Below the pieces are notes generated by a model. It searched no databases and was not told the origin of the DNA. It was given only the letters and a program-made list of their open reading frames with translations. Shown one piece after another: positions 15,558 through 23,247 of a stretch of 46,604 nucleotides of DNA (position 1 is the first letter of the stretch; every line of letters starts with the position of its first letter). The translations under genes and the position numbers were made by a program. The stretch lies in the IMG/VR virus record IMGVR_UViG_3300034092_001736, positions 1-46,604 of that record. The stretch is one strand, 5' to 3'. Source of the DNA: a virus.

Positions 15558-16520
15558 ATGGCTCAGTTTGTTTCAGCCTTGAGTTCCACCCTTTCGAGCT
15601 ACATACCTCCGGGGGAAAGCTTTGTCAATTATTTGAACATGGCACTTCCCCGGTTGTATAGCCTCGGCTATTGGCGGGATCTCGTCTATGAATACAAAAT
15701 CTCCACTGACCGGGATTACTTCTACATCCCTCGGGAAGCTGAGTCTTTGATGTCTGCTGTTATCGAAGGGCACCCAGTTGAACTGAATGCTCGTTGGCAG
15801 GACTACAAGACCAGCGGGAGGTTTGAGGACAGTCCTAACTACATCTACGGTGCCGTGGATGACGGACTGCACCCCACCAAATTTGAGTTCGACGGAACCA
15901 CCAAGTATCAGTTGAAGGTGGTTCCTGTAACGCCAGAGGTGATCCTCCCGGCGTATGGAGCGGTGTATGTGACCTACGAGAAAGCGAATTGCGAGAAGGT
16001 AATCTACAAGTTCCAACTGAACGGAAGCTCTTCCATGCAGACTTCTTTCAGTGATGCGGACTCTGTTGTCGATGTCGAGTTGATCCGTTTTGAGGGGGTT
16101 CCGGCCATGGTGGAGGTGCAAGCGATCTCCGGTCCTTGTTCGTCTTCGTCTTCGTCGTCTTCGTCGTCTTCGTCGTCTTCGTCGTCGTCTTCGTCGTCTT
16201 CGTCGTCGTCTTCGTCGTCTTCGTCGTCTTCGTCGTCTTCGTCGTCTTCGTCTTCGTCTTCGTCGCCAGCATACTACACGCACTATCTTACAGGAGGCAC
16301 ATTTTTAGATTCGTATACTGCGTGCCTTACTGCAAGTATCACCCCGCCAGAAAATTTGGTAGCATACTATTCTACTTCCCCCGCTCTAGTAAACGGCAGT
16401 TATATTTTCATAGATACTAATCTTGAATATCCAGCGGGTCCAAGCTATTTGTCCGACGGTACAGATTGGTATCAACTTAGCGCGTATGGGGAAATTCTAA
16501 ACACCAACTTGTGCACATAA
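15558..16520 (+). CDS. Tail protein with 42-residue poly-serine linker
   Basis: The ATG at 15558 is preferred to an in-frame TTG at 15525. Residues 1-194 form a globular domain: AQFVSALSSTLSSYIPPGESFVNYLNMALPRLYSLGYWRDL, then FYIPREAESLMSAVIEGHPVELNARWQDYK. The arrangement, a helical start followed by a beta-domain handling a tip epitope, suggests a phage tail/adaptor protein, as a guess. Residues 195-236 are 42 consecutive serines after Cys194. The last 84 residues are a separate Tyr-rich domain (YYTHYLTGGTFLDSYTACL and on) that may bind a ligand. The serine run is a flexible linker between two folded domains, or a modified stalk. The family is unknown. Confidence 0.65.
   Translation: MAQFVSALSSTLSSYIPPGESFVNYLNMALPRLYSLGYWRDLVYEYKISTDRDYFYIPREAESLMSAVIEGHPVELNARWQDYKTSGRFEDSPNYIYGAVDDGLHPTKFEFDGTTKYQLKVVPVTPEVILPAYGAVYVTYEKANCEKVIYKFQLNGSSSMQTSFSDADSVVDVELIRFEGVPAMVEVQAISGPCSSSSSSSSSSSSSSSSSSSSSSSSSSSSSSSSSSSSSSSSSSPAYYTHYLTGGTFLDSYTACLTASITPPENLVAYYSTSPALVNGSYIFIDTNLEYPAGPSYLSDGTDWYQLSAYGEILNTNLCT
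16140..16265 (+). repeat. TCG/TCT microsatellite encoding 42 serines
   Basis: 126 bases of TCG and TCT codons in 6- and 9-bp units (TCGTCT, TCGTCTTCG), all serine in frame. The codon choice differs from the AGT-TCT and AGC-AGT tracts in the neighbouring fibre genes. Confidence 0.97.
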
Positions 16521-16528
16521 CTAATACC

Positions 16529-16903
16529 ATGCCAGCATGCATCATCTGTAACGGAGTCTCCTTGGCGGAAGGTCGTGGCGATGAAATCGCCCGATATCGT
16601 TGGTACCGATTTTCAAATCCGAATGAAGAAGACAAGCACGTTGTTCTTTTGGTTAAACGAAAATTCAATACCTTGCTCTACAACACGGACATTGTATATC
16701 TTTCAAACACGAACGCAATCAAACACGCTCTGCTGGGTATTGTTGCAGAAGACAATGCCGATGTAGAACGATCCTCATTCCATTGGGGAACCTGCAAGCA
16801 GTTGCTCGATGATGAGAAGGATGCCTTCAATGGCATGGCCCGACCCAAGGTCCAATTGGATCCGATGGGTAAGTCGGGGCACAGCATTTTCAACATGATG
16901 TGA
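16529..16903 (+). CDS. Small protein with CxxC (unknown)
   Basis: The ATG at 16529 (ACC-ATG) is preferred over a GTG at 16511 that overlaps the previous gene. The 124-residue product starts MPACIICNG, one CxxC pair without a second pair nearby, then a mixed alpha/beta body (KHVVLLVKRKFNTLLYNTDIVYL). The C-terminus is KVQLDPMGKSGHSIFNMM. No membrane segment is present. It lies between the tail and lysis genes. I do not recognise a family and make no functional call. Confidence 0.55.
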   Translation: MPACIICNGVSLAEGRGDEIARYRWYRFSNPNEEDKHVVLLVKRKFNTLLYNTDIVYLSNTNAIKHALLGIVAEDNADVERSSFHWGTCKQLLDDEKDAFNGMARPKVQLDPMGKSGHSIFNMM

Positions 16904-16927
16904 GTCATGTTGCACCCAACAAACACT

Positions 16928-17095
16928 ATGGAAAAACTCAAATCCCGCAAGCTGTGGGCTGCTGTTGTCGGCACTGCCCTGATCACGTTCGGTACCCAAG
17001 TTGGTCTTACTCCCGAAATGTCCCAGTGGATCGCTACGATCATCACTGGGTACATTGTTGGTCAGGGGATCGCGGATGCCGGAAAGAAATTCTGA
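16928..17095 (+). CDS. Probable holin
   Basis: This 55-residue membrane protein starts MEKLKSRKLWAA with a basic N-terminus. It has two short hydrophobic segments, AAVVGTALITFGTQVGL (about 11-28) and WIATIITGYIVGQGIA (about 34-49), and a basic C-terminus (DAGKKF). A holin makes holes in the inner membrane at a set time so the endolysin can reach the wall. The size, topology and position 21 bases before the endolysin gene support this. An in-frame ATG at 16907 would add seven residues, and a dual start could make an antiholin, but that is speculation. Confidence 0.6.
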   Translation: MEKLKSRKLWAAVVGTALITFGTQVGLTPEMSQWIATIITGYIVGQGIADAGKKF

Positions 17096-17116
17096 TAATC
17101 AGAAACTGGTATTCCG

Positions 17117-17815
17117 ATGAACGACATCAAGGAAATCCAGACTCGACTTAAAGTCCACGGGTTCGACCCCGGACCCGTGGACGGCAAGCTCGGTCCACGA
17201 ACGTCCGCAGCGATTATAGCGTTTAAAGTTTCCAAGGGATTGTCCCCTCGCGACTACGTTGGACCAATCACTTTGGCGGATCTCCGCAAGCAGCCGGGGA
17301 GTGTCCCGGTTCCACCGCAGGTTCCCAATGAACCTGTCTGGTTGCGTCGAGCAAGGCAGGAGATCGGTGTGTCGGAAATCGCCGGGAAGGAGCACAGCAA
17401 GCGGGTTCTCAGCTACTGGGAACTCGCCCGACTGCCGTTCCGTGACGACGAGACACCTTGGTGCGCCGGATTTTGTAATGCGATGCTGGAAGACGTTGGG
17501 ATCAAAGGCACTCGTTCCGGCATGGCTCGCTCCTTTGAGCGGTGGGGGCAACCCTGCGGACCCCTCAAAGGGGCTATTGTCGTCCTGTGGCGCGGGTCGA
17601 AGACTTCTGCTTCCGGTCATGTCGGGTTCCTCACTGGGAAGGACCAGTATGGTAACATTATGCTGCTGGGGGGTAACCAAGGAGATGCAGTGAATATCAA
17701 GCCATTCCTTTCATCGAGGGTGTTATCTTACCGTTGGCCCAGCGGGTTTAATCTCGACGGATCCCCGGTGGAGGTTGAGGAAAGCGACGGACAAGTTTCA
17801 ACCAACGAGGCGTGA
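17117..17815 (+). CDS. Endolysin: peptidoglycan-binding domain plus NlpC/P60-CHAP-like peptidase
   Basis: In the 232-residue protein, residues 1-58 are a PG_binding_1 domain (EIQTRLKVHGFDPGPVDGKLGPRTSAAI). Residues about 72-215 match the TIGR02594 type cysteine peptidase: WLRRARQEIGVSEIAGKEHS, catalytic Cys116 in TPWCAGFCNAML, and His168 in SGHVGFL. It cuts peptide links in peptidoglycan at the end of infection. There is no signal peptide, so it depends on a holin, encoded just upstream. The N-terminal binding domain suggests a Gram-negative-type host, where this order is usual. The stop overlaps the next start as TGATG. Confidence 0.88.
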   Translation: MNDIKEIQTRLKVHGFDPGPVDGKLGPRTSAAIIAFKVSKGLSPRDYVGPITLADLRKQPGSVPVPPQVPNEPVWLRRARQEIGVSEIAGKEHSKRVLSYWELARLPFRDDETPWCAGFCNAMLEDVGIKGTRSGMARSFERWGQPCGPLKGAIVVLWRGSKTSASGHVGFLTGKDQYGNIMLLGGNQGDAVNIKPFLSSRVLSYRWPSGFNLDGSPVEVEESDGQVSTNEA

Positions 17816-17937
17816 TGAAAACCAAGAGCACGCAGCAGGTTCGATACCTCTTGTCCAAGGGGTCACCCCTCCGCAAGTCACAGATTGAAAAGCTCCGTAA
17901 GGAGCTTCACTCCGGTGTCGTCAAGATCAAGAAATGA
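17815..17937 (+). CDS. 40-residue basic protein (unknown)
   Basis: The frame starts at ATG 17815, one base inside the endolysin stop, and ends with TGA at 17935-17937, overlapping the next ATG. The product is very basic, starting MKTKSTQQVRYLLSKGSPL and ending HSGVVKIKK. A short helix-turn-helix-like pair of helices is possible (VRYLLSKGSPLRKSQIEKLRKEL). The tight overlaps at both ends are good evidence that it is translated. I believe similar tiny basic proteins occur in marine phages, but I cannot name the family. Confidence 0.65.
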   Translation: MKTKSTQQVRYLLSKGSPLRKSQIEKLRKELHSGVVKIKK

Positions 17938-18113
17938 AGACCGAGTCGCGAGTCAACGAAGCAGGGAACTACACCAAACCCGCCATGCGTAAGCAGTTGT
18001 TCAACCAGATCAAAGCTGGTGGCAAGGGCGGCAAACCGGGGCAGTGGTCTGCGAGAAAAGCCCAGTTGCTCGCGCTCCGGTATAAACAAGCGGGTGGAGG
18101 ATACCGGGATTGA
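17934..18113 (+). CDS. 59-residue basic conserved phage protein (DUF6321-like)
   Basis: ATG at 17934 overlaps the previous stop (ATGA), with TGA at 18111. The product reads ESRVNEAGNYTKPAMRKQL, then IKAGGKGGKPGQWSARKAQLLA and ends QAGGGYRD. The N-x-AGNYTKP and GGKPGQWSARKAQ blocks are, as I recall, a recurrent conserved motif in small proteins of marine phages and algae-infecting viruses. It is rich in Lys/Arg/Gly and may bind nucleic acid or help DNA condensation in the virion. That role is inference only. Confidence 0.7.
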   Translation: MKTESRVNEAGNYTKPAMRKQLFNQIKAGGKGGKPGQWSARKAQLLALRYKQAGGGYRD

Positions 18114-18115
18114 TT

Positions 18116-18406
18116 ATGGCGTTACGAGGACCACAGAAGTCTCTGCAAGCTTGGACCGACCAGAAGTGGAGGACCAAGAGTGGGAAACCATCGACCCAAG
18201 GACCGGAAGCGACCGGGGAACGCTACTTGCCTGAGAAGGCAATCAATGCGTTGTCCGATGCGGAGTATCAAAGGACTTCAGCAGCGAAACGGGAGGGGCT
18301 GCGGCGAGGAGAACAATTTGTCGCGCAACCCCGGAAGATTGCCGCCAAAGTTCGCCCCTACCGCAGCCGGAAGGCAGCGATCAAGAAAGCCCGTGCAAAT
18401 TCTTGA
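18116..18406 (+). CDS. DUF5872-like small basic protein
   Basis: The 96-residue protein starts at ATG 18116, two bases after the previous stop. It contains RGPQKSLQAWTDQKWRTKSGKPS, TGERYLPEKAINALSDAEY and a basic C-terminal tail (RKIAAKVRPYRSRKAAIKKARANS). These blocks fit the DUF5872 family found in phages and in large algal viruses (from memory). The high Lys/Arg content suggests contact with nucleic acid. It is the last + strand gene of the structural block and overlaps the end of the convergent primase-helicase gene by 26 bases. Confidence 0.75.
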   Translation: MALRGPQKSLQAWTDQKWRTKSGKPSTQGPEATGERYLPEKAINALSDAEYQRTSAAKREGLRRGEQFVAQPRKIAAKVRPYRSRKAAIKKARANS

Positions 18407-20549
18407 TGATATCGAATCGCTCCTCGATCCCGATTGTCCAGACCTTGCCGCCACCGCTTCCGATGGACCGGACGGGTCTGAGCTTTGTGTTGGACTTGTA
18501 AGCCTCCTCCATCGCTGCAATGCCGCGACGGACGAACTCAAGGTTCGCTGACTGCCCAACGTGGCGACCGTTGTTGAACTCCTGCACCAGCACTTGGAAT
18601 TGGGTGATGGTCCCCACCCACTCGGTCATGGTTGGGTTTGCGTCCCGGCAGTGGATAGCGAAGAACTCGACCAATTCCGCAATGGAGGATCTGCTGGAGT
18701 TGTCGTAGGCAGCGGAAGCGATGGACTCGTCAATGTAGCTTTCGATGCCGAAACGTGAGTAGACCTCGATGTCCTGAGGCACCTTCCAATCCAGAATGTA
18801 CTTGCAGAAGTGGGGGAGTTCCTTGTCGATGGTATCTTCAAGGATGTTGTTGGGCGGGAAGTTGCTCGTTGCGGTCTCGCTGATCAGGAGCGCGAGCAGC
18901 TTGTCCCGGTTGGAGCTATCCAACGCAGGGATGACCGACAGACTGTTCGCGTCCATGTTGAGGGACAGGATCACCCTGCCCGTCCACGGGATCGAGACGG
19001 CATCGACATATTTGGCGTGATACTCGATCCGGGGGTTGGCGACCGCTCGCTTGATCAACTCCGTCGCCTTGCGCTGGTCTTGGAATGACGCGGCGGAGAC
19101 GGTGTCATCAATCACCCATGCGGCAACCCGTGCGAGATCCTTGTTGAACTTCGTCTGACCAGAGAGATACTCGGACGCATCGGCAAGCCCCCCGACCATT
19201 GCGGAGATAACCTTGTTGGACAGCAGGGACTTCCCCTTGTTGGTGGGTCCGACAAGCAGCAGGGCTTGTCCTTGGCAGAACCTGCGATTGAGGACCGCTT
19301 CGTAGAACCGCTTGATCCACGCAAAGAGGTAGTCCGTCGCGGGTCGGGGTCCATGGATGCCCTGCGCCGGGACGAACATCTGGTTGAGCCACCCGTGCAT
19401 GAAAGGCCAAAGGGCGGGGTCACCGTTGTCGGCGGGTTCGATGGGTTCAATCGACGCTGAGTTCAAGATCCGATGCCCGTTGTGGTCAACGATTCGGTCG
19501 GACGAAAAGACGACCGGGGCGATTTCATCCACCCGATTGTGGTTGGAGATAGCGAGAACCGCTTGCTCGATCTCTGACAACACTTGGTTCTTCTTCGGTT
19601 TCGCGGAGAAGTTCGCTGCCTTCAGTTCCAGCAGAAGCTGGTCCTTCGGTATGATGACGGAATTCCCGTTGAGCAGCTTGAAGAAGCTCTTCCCGTTGAA
19701 CCAATACTCATCGAGGACGATCCCGATCTTCTTGCGTTCGTATTGCTCGATGAACTTCTTGCCGAGGATCTCCCTCCAAGAGACGAACCCCTTCCCGGCG
19801 CGATCACTGTAGCAGATAACCCCGTCTTCAGCGATCTGGCAACCGTCGCGGTTGACTCCGTCGTCAATCCAGAACAACGGACCCCGTGCTCCGACTTCGA
19901 TGTCCCCGTGCCACCGACCGGGATACTGCGCCTCGATCTCCGCCGCAATGACATCCATGGGGATGGTTGTGTCGGATGATGTCGGTGGACGGATCCCGGC
20001 AACCTTGACAAGGGCAGTGTGGATGAAATCGACCGGGACTGCGGCACCCATTTTGGTCCAGTCCGTTCCGATCTCGTAATACTGGGTCGCTTTGTAGGAG
20101 CACTCATCGAATCCAGCAAGTGCCTTTGGGGCTTTGAGGCTCCGCGCCAGTTCGCGGATGAAGGCATCAAACATGTTGGGATCGATGGGCAGGATCTCCT
20201 CAAACTCCCAGATCATTCGGATGTATCCGCTGAACGTCTTCGTGATCCACGTAGGTGCCACCGGAAGGGCTGCGTTGATGATGTCCTTGACCGAGAACCA
20301 ATCAACAGGCGCATCGAAATCCGCGATGAATCCGCCGACCTTGTTGACGGGGTTCTTGCTGGAGACTCGCTTTCGCGGAGAGTCTCCTTCGCAGTAGCTG
20401 ATAAAGGCGTGTTTCGTGTCTGCTGCCGCGCACCAATCACGGAACTCTGCCTTGTTGTCGAAAGGTGGGACGGCACAGCTTTTCGATTTTGCTTGTGGGT
20501 CGTCCAGCTTCTTTGCGTCGTCGCTTCTCAGGTTATCTATGTATCTCAT
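18381..20549 (-). CDS. Primase-helicase (primase-like N-terminus plus SF3/D5-like helicase)
   Basis: The ATG at 20549 overlaps the polymerase stop as ATGA, giving 722 residues; an ATG 18 codons earlier lies inside the polymerase gene. The N-terminal half has a primase-polymerase look (VGGFIADFDAP with a D-x-D pair, CSYKATQYYEIG). The C-terminal half is a superfamily 3 helicase. The Walker A is VGPTNKGKSLL (434-441) and the Walker B is AAWVIDDTVS (D481-D482). A sensor region follows at RVILSLNMDA, then a winged-helix-like tail. It should unwind the fork and prime synthesis for the neighbouring polymerase. The primase call is less certain than the helicase call. Confidence 0.8.
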   Translation of the reverse strand: MRYIDNLRSDDAKKLDDPQAKSKSCAVPPFDNKAEFRDWCAAADTKHAFISYCEGDSPRKRVSSKNPVNKVGGFIADFDAPVDWFSVKDIINAALPVAPTWITKTFSGYIRMIWEFEEILPIDPNMFDAFIRELARSLKAPKALAGFDECSYKATQYYEIGTDWTKMGAAVPVDFIHTALVKVAGIRPPTSSDTTIPMDVIAAEIEAQYPGRWHGDIEVGARGPLFWIDDGVNRDGCQIAEDGVICYSDRAGKGFVSWREILGKKFIEQYERKKIGIVLDEYWFNGKSFFKLLNGNSVIIPKDQLLLELKAANFSAKPKKNQVLSEIEQAVLAISNHNRVDEIAPVVFSSDRIVDHNGHRILNSASIEPIEPADNGDPALWPFMHGWLNQMFVPAQGIHGPRPATDYLFAWIKRFYEAVLNRRFCQGQALLLVGPTNKGKSLLSNKVISAMVGGLADASEYLSGQTKFNKDLARVAAWVIDDTVSAASFQDQRKATELIKRAVANPRIEYHAKYVDAVSIPWTGRVILSLNMDANSLSVIPALDSSNRDKLLALLISETATSNFPPNNILEDTIDKELPHFCKYILDWKVPQDIEVYSRFGIESYIDESIASAAYDNSSRSSIAELVEFFAIHCRDANPTMTEWVGTITQFQVLVQEFNNGRHVGQSANLEFVRRGIAAMEEAYKSNTKLRPVRSIGSGGGKVWTIGIEERFDIIKNLHGLS

Positions 20550-22321
20550 TTTTCGTATTGATTCAAAATTTTCCCTTCGGCACTGAGCGGAATGTCGATC
20601 CACTCCGGGGGTGTTGACATGATGCGAACAACTTCCTTCAAAGTCTCCTCTGCGGTTTCTTCCGGGGTTTCAATGACGACCTCATCATGCACGTGGAAGA
20701 GCAGCTTGTAACCTGCTTCATGAAGGCTCACAATGTGGTGGCAGAAGATGTCCCGCGCAAGAGCTTGGGAGGCGTTTTCCGTTATGACCCCACCCCACAC
20801 CCGTGTCTTTCTCTTACTTCCCCCAATGATCTTGTCGATAACGCACTGCCTCCCTCCGTTGTGAGAAACAAACGAAATCCCAGAGTAGCCGAGGGATCTC
20901 CCGGACGGAAGCTTGAGATCCCACTTCCTCCCAGACCCGATGTTCTGGAACGCTGCGTAGAGACAGGAGTCGTAGTGCCCCCAAAGCTTGGGGACTTTTG
21001 GCAGTGCCCTGCGGTAGAGGTGGACTGCCTCAAAAGCCTCGACCATGTCCATAGCGGAGATCTCCGCGAACTTCTTCGCACCCGCGCCGTATCCGCAGCC
21101 GAGGACGATGGTCTTGACCTTGTGTCGGAGCTTGGGGTCTTCAGCCCTGAGCGAACCCCGCTCCTTGGACCACATCCCGAAACGGATTGCGAAGACCTCG
21201 TAGATGTCATCCGCTGCGGCAATCTCTTCCAACAGGGCATGATCCCCTGCCAACCATGCCAAGGTTCGGACCTCGATCTGGGACAAGTCAACCACCACGA
21301 ATTTCTTCCCGGCTGGAGCGGTAATCAAAGACCGCAGGTTGACCCCAAACATTTCCGCACGGGGGAGGTTCTGGATGTTGAAGTTGCCTCCGCTCCCGGA
21401 GAATCGTCCGGTGTGCGCCCCGAAGTAGGTCAGACCAATGTAGCACCGACCAGATGCGCTGGTTGAGTGGTCAATGGACTCCAGCTTCTTCTGGAGCGCG
21501 TTGATCCTGCGCCAGTTTCGGACTGCCTCGACCCACAAGAACTTCTTACCGTGGCGGCGAATCCAATCCTCCGCCTCCGGGTCGTCCATCGCGAGGCTTT
21601 TGGGAGGTTCCAGCCCAGCCTCCCGGCAAGCGTTGTTGAAAGCTTTCGGACTCAGGATCGGGGATTCATCCGCCCAAGGAACCTGCTGCTCGACTTTGTG
21701 TAGCTCCTCCTTGAGGAATTCCTTCTGAGTCTTGAGAGTCTTTGCATCAACAGGGACACCGTTCCTCAAGATCGCACGGTTGATGCGGCTGATTTTCCGC
21801 TCCACATCGGGCCATTCCTCCGACACCGCATTCCACAAATCGAGACAGAGGATACTGTCCTTGATAGCGTAGTCGCTCACCTGCTTTTGGAACTCCGGGG
21901 TCATGTCACCCCAATTCTGTCCCTTCATGTTGTCACGGACTTCCTTCGATACCTCGACCCCCAATACCTCCTTGGAAGCGTTCTTGAGAGCACGGGGCAG
22001 ACCTAGGAACGATGCCATGTCAGCGGTACAGTTCCATTCGACAGGCTCCGGTCCCGACCACCACCCCTTCGCGAGTCCCTCATGGTAAAGCAACTCATCG
22101 AAAGCTGCGTTGTGGGAGATGGCAATGTTCCCCTCCAAGAACGACCAATCCAATTCCTTGGGGGATCCTGCGTAGATAAACTCTCCCTCATCGTCCTTCG
22201 CATAGACCGTGACGAGGTAGGCATCGAAAGCATAGTGGTTGAAGTAACCCTTCCAGCCCAACGTCTTGATGCTGCACTCGTTGTCGTAGTAGGTCTCAAA
22301 ATCGACGGCAAAAACTCTCAT
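20546..22321 (-). CDS. DNA polymerase, family A, with 3'-5' exonuclease
   Basis: The 591-residue protein has the full T7/Pol I-type set. Exonuclease motifs are VDFETY (D7, E9), ISHNAAFD and YAIKDSILC. Polymerase motif A is VVDLSQIEVRTLAWLAGD (D345), motif B RHKVKTIVLGCGYGAG (about 398-412) and motif C HVHDEVV (543-549, D546). It replicates phage DNA. At under 600 residues it is shorter than T7 polymerase and lacks a visible thioredoxin-binding insertion. It is followed by, and overlaps, the primase-helicase gene. A terminator stands just upstream, so its expression may depend on read-through or antitermination. Confidence 0.93.
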   Translation of the reverse strand: MRVFAVDFETYYDNECSIKTLGWKGYFNHYAFDAYLVTVYAKDDEGEFIYAGSPKELDWSFLEGNIAISHNAAFDELLYHEGLAKGWWSGPEPVEWNCTADMASFLGLPRALKNASKEVLGVEVSKEVRDNMKGQNWGDMTPEFQKQVSDYAIKDSILCLDLWNAVSEEWPDVERKISRINRAILRNGVPVDAKTLKTQKEFLKEELHKVEQQVPWADESPILSPKAFNNACREAGLEPPKSLAMDDPEAEDWIRRHGKKFLWVEAVRNWRRINALQKKLESIDHSTSASGRCYIGLTYFGAHTGRFSGSGGNFNIQNLPRAEMFGVNLRSLITAPAGKKFVVVDLSQIEVRTLAWLAGDHALLEEIAAADDIYEVFAIRFGMWSKERGSLRAEDPKLRHKVKTIVLGCGYGAGAKKFAEISAMDMVEAFEAVHLYRRALPKVPKLWGHYDSCLYAAFQNIGSGRKWDLKLPSGRSLGYSGISFVSHNGGRQCVIDKIIGGSKRKTRVWGGVITENASQALARDIFCHHIVSLHEAGYKLLFHVHDEVVIETPEETAEETLKEVVRIMSTPPEWIDIPLSAEGKILNQYEK

Positions 22322-22342
22322 TTTGTTTTCTAATTTGTGTCT

Positions 22343-22380
22343 AAAAAACCCCCCTCTGGTATTTCACAGAGGGGGGTTCC
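22343..22380 (-). terminator. Rho-independent terminator inside the early operon
   Basis: On the minus strand AACCCCCCTCTG pairs with CAGAGGGGGGTT (12 bp, 8-base loop) and is followed by TTTT. It lies between the 59-residue gene and the polymerase gene, which starts about 20 bases later, so it would attenuate or separate polymerase expression. Confidence 0.8.
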
Positions 22381-22416
22381 GTTTGCGCTATCTCCAGTGC
22401 CTTTCGGCGTTTGGCG

Positions 22417-22596
22417 TCAGTTGACACCAAGATTCAATTCCGGGTTGGCGTTGAGGACAGACTCGATGCATTCCTGCACTAACTTGATGCGGTCGATCTC
22501 ACGGTCGATCTCGTTCTGCTTCTCCTCAAGCTTCTTGGTGAGGAAGTTCAACTCAGCGTTGTAATCGCGGAGTGCTTTGAGGTCAGGTGCCGTCAT
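22417..22596 (-). CDS. 59-residue coiled-coil protein (unknown)
   Basis: The frame runs from ATG at 22596 to TGA at 22417-22419, and its start overlaps the preceding gene's stop as ATGA. The product is one long charged helix (NAELNFLTKKLEEKQNEIDR and onward) with a single Cys and a C-terminus ending NPELNLGVN. It probably forms a coiled-coil dimer. Coupled translation suggests it works with the 205-residue protein upstream. It is the last gene before the terminator. Confidence 0.65.
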   Translation of the reverse strand: MTAPDLKALRDYNAELNFLTKKLEEKQNEIDREIDRIKLVQECIESVLNANPELNLGVN

Positions 22597-23210
22597 GCCG
22601 AGAACTTGTTGAGGAACTCAAGGATCTGGGGGTTGGTCTCCTTGGAAGTGACCTTCAGTGAAGGTACAAACCAAGAGTGAGGTCCACGCTGAAGGAGAGA
22701 GGACTTGAACTCCCACTCGACCTCAGAGATGCTCCGAGGACTGTTGGCAGCAGCCCAAGTGGCGAGTGCCTTGTAGGTCATCCGGTAAGCGTCCTTGTGA
22801 ACGTGGATCTTTCCAAGAGCGCAGAACTTGCCGCCCAAGGGAAGGGGATAGACGGACGGATCGGGATCCTCATCCGGGGATTGGAAGAGCAGAGTGATCT
22901 CCGCGAATTCAATGACCTTGTGGTCGGACTCGTCCCGGAGGAGAGCGGCATCCGCTTCGTTGTAAGCCATACGGCACACGGCGTCGCTGCCGTAGGGGAT
23001 GTCTTCCTTCCAACCCTTGATCGGGTTGATGACGGTGACGGGGATAGCGGTTTCCTTTTCGGCAAGAACGTGCGTCTTGTCGAGAACGATGGACCCGACC
23101 GGAGCGTCGATGTTCGACGTTTTCTGGATCAGGTTGATGCGGGGGATGTCGATATCATCTGCGGAGATGAGGAATCCCTTGGCGGGTTGGACTTTTGCGA
23201 GTTCACTCAT
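22593..23210 (-). CDS. Possible ssDNA-binding protein of the replication/recombination block
   Basis: The ATG at 23210 (MSELAKVQPAKG) is chosen; the longer frame upstream runs through a Lys/Arg/Ser-rich stretch that looks non-coding. The 205-residue protein has IPRINLIQKTSNIDAP, a beta-rich core (GSIVLDKTHVLAEKETAIPVTVI, GGKFCALGKIHVHK) and Trp/aromatic residues, ending PQILEFLNKFSA. Phages often keep such a protein between exonuclease and polymerase genes, where it serves as single-strand binder or annealing partner. No OB-fold signature or acidic C-terminal tail is seen, so this is a context call. Confidence 0.5.
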   Translation of the reverse strand: MSELAKVQPAKGFLISADDIDIPRINLIQKTSNIDAPVGSIVLDKTHVLAEKETAIPVTVINPIKGWKEDIPYGSDAVCRMAYNEADAALLRDESDHKVIEFAEITLLFQSPDEDPDPSVYPLPLGGKFCALGKIHVHKDAYRMTYKALATWAAANSPRSISEVEWEFKSSLLQRGPHSWFVPSLKVTSKETNPQILEFLNKFSA

Positions 23211-23247
23211 AGTGCTTTGCTGTTTTATGGTTTGTTGGTTTATCGGC

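Noticed and set aside
11087-16265. Direct repeats resembling a CRISPR array
   Set aside because: Units are 6-18 bp without spacers and encode serine in frame.
16136-16420. Phe/Val-rich frame across the serine repeat
   Set aside because: FVFVV repeats are another-phase reading of TCG/TCT codons.
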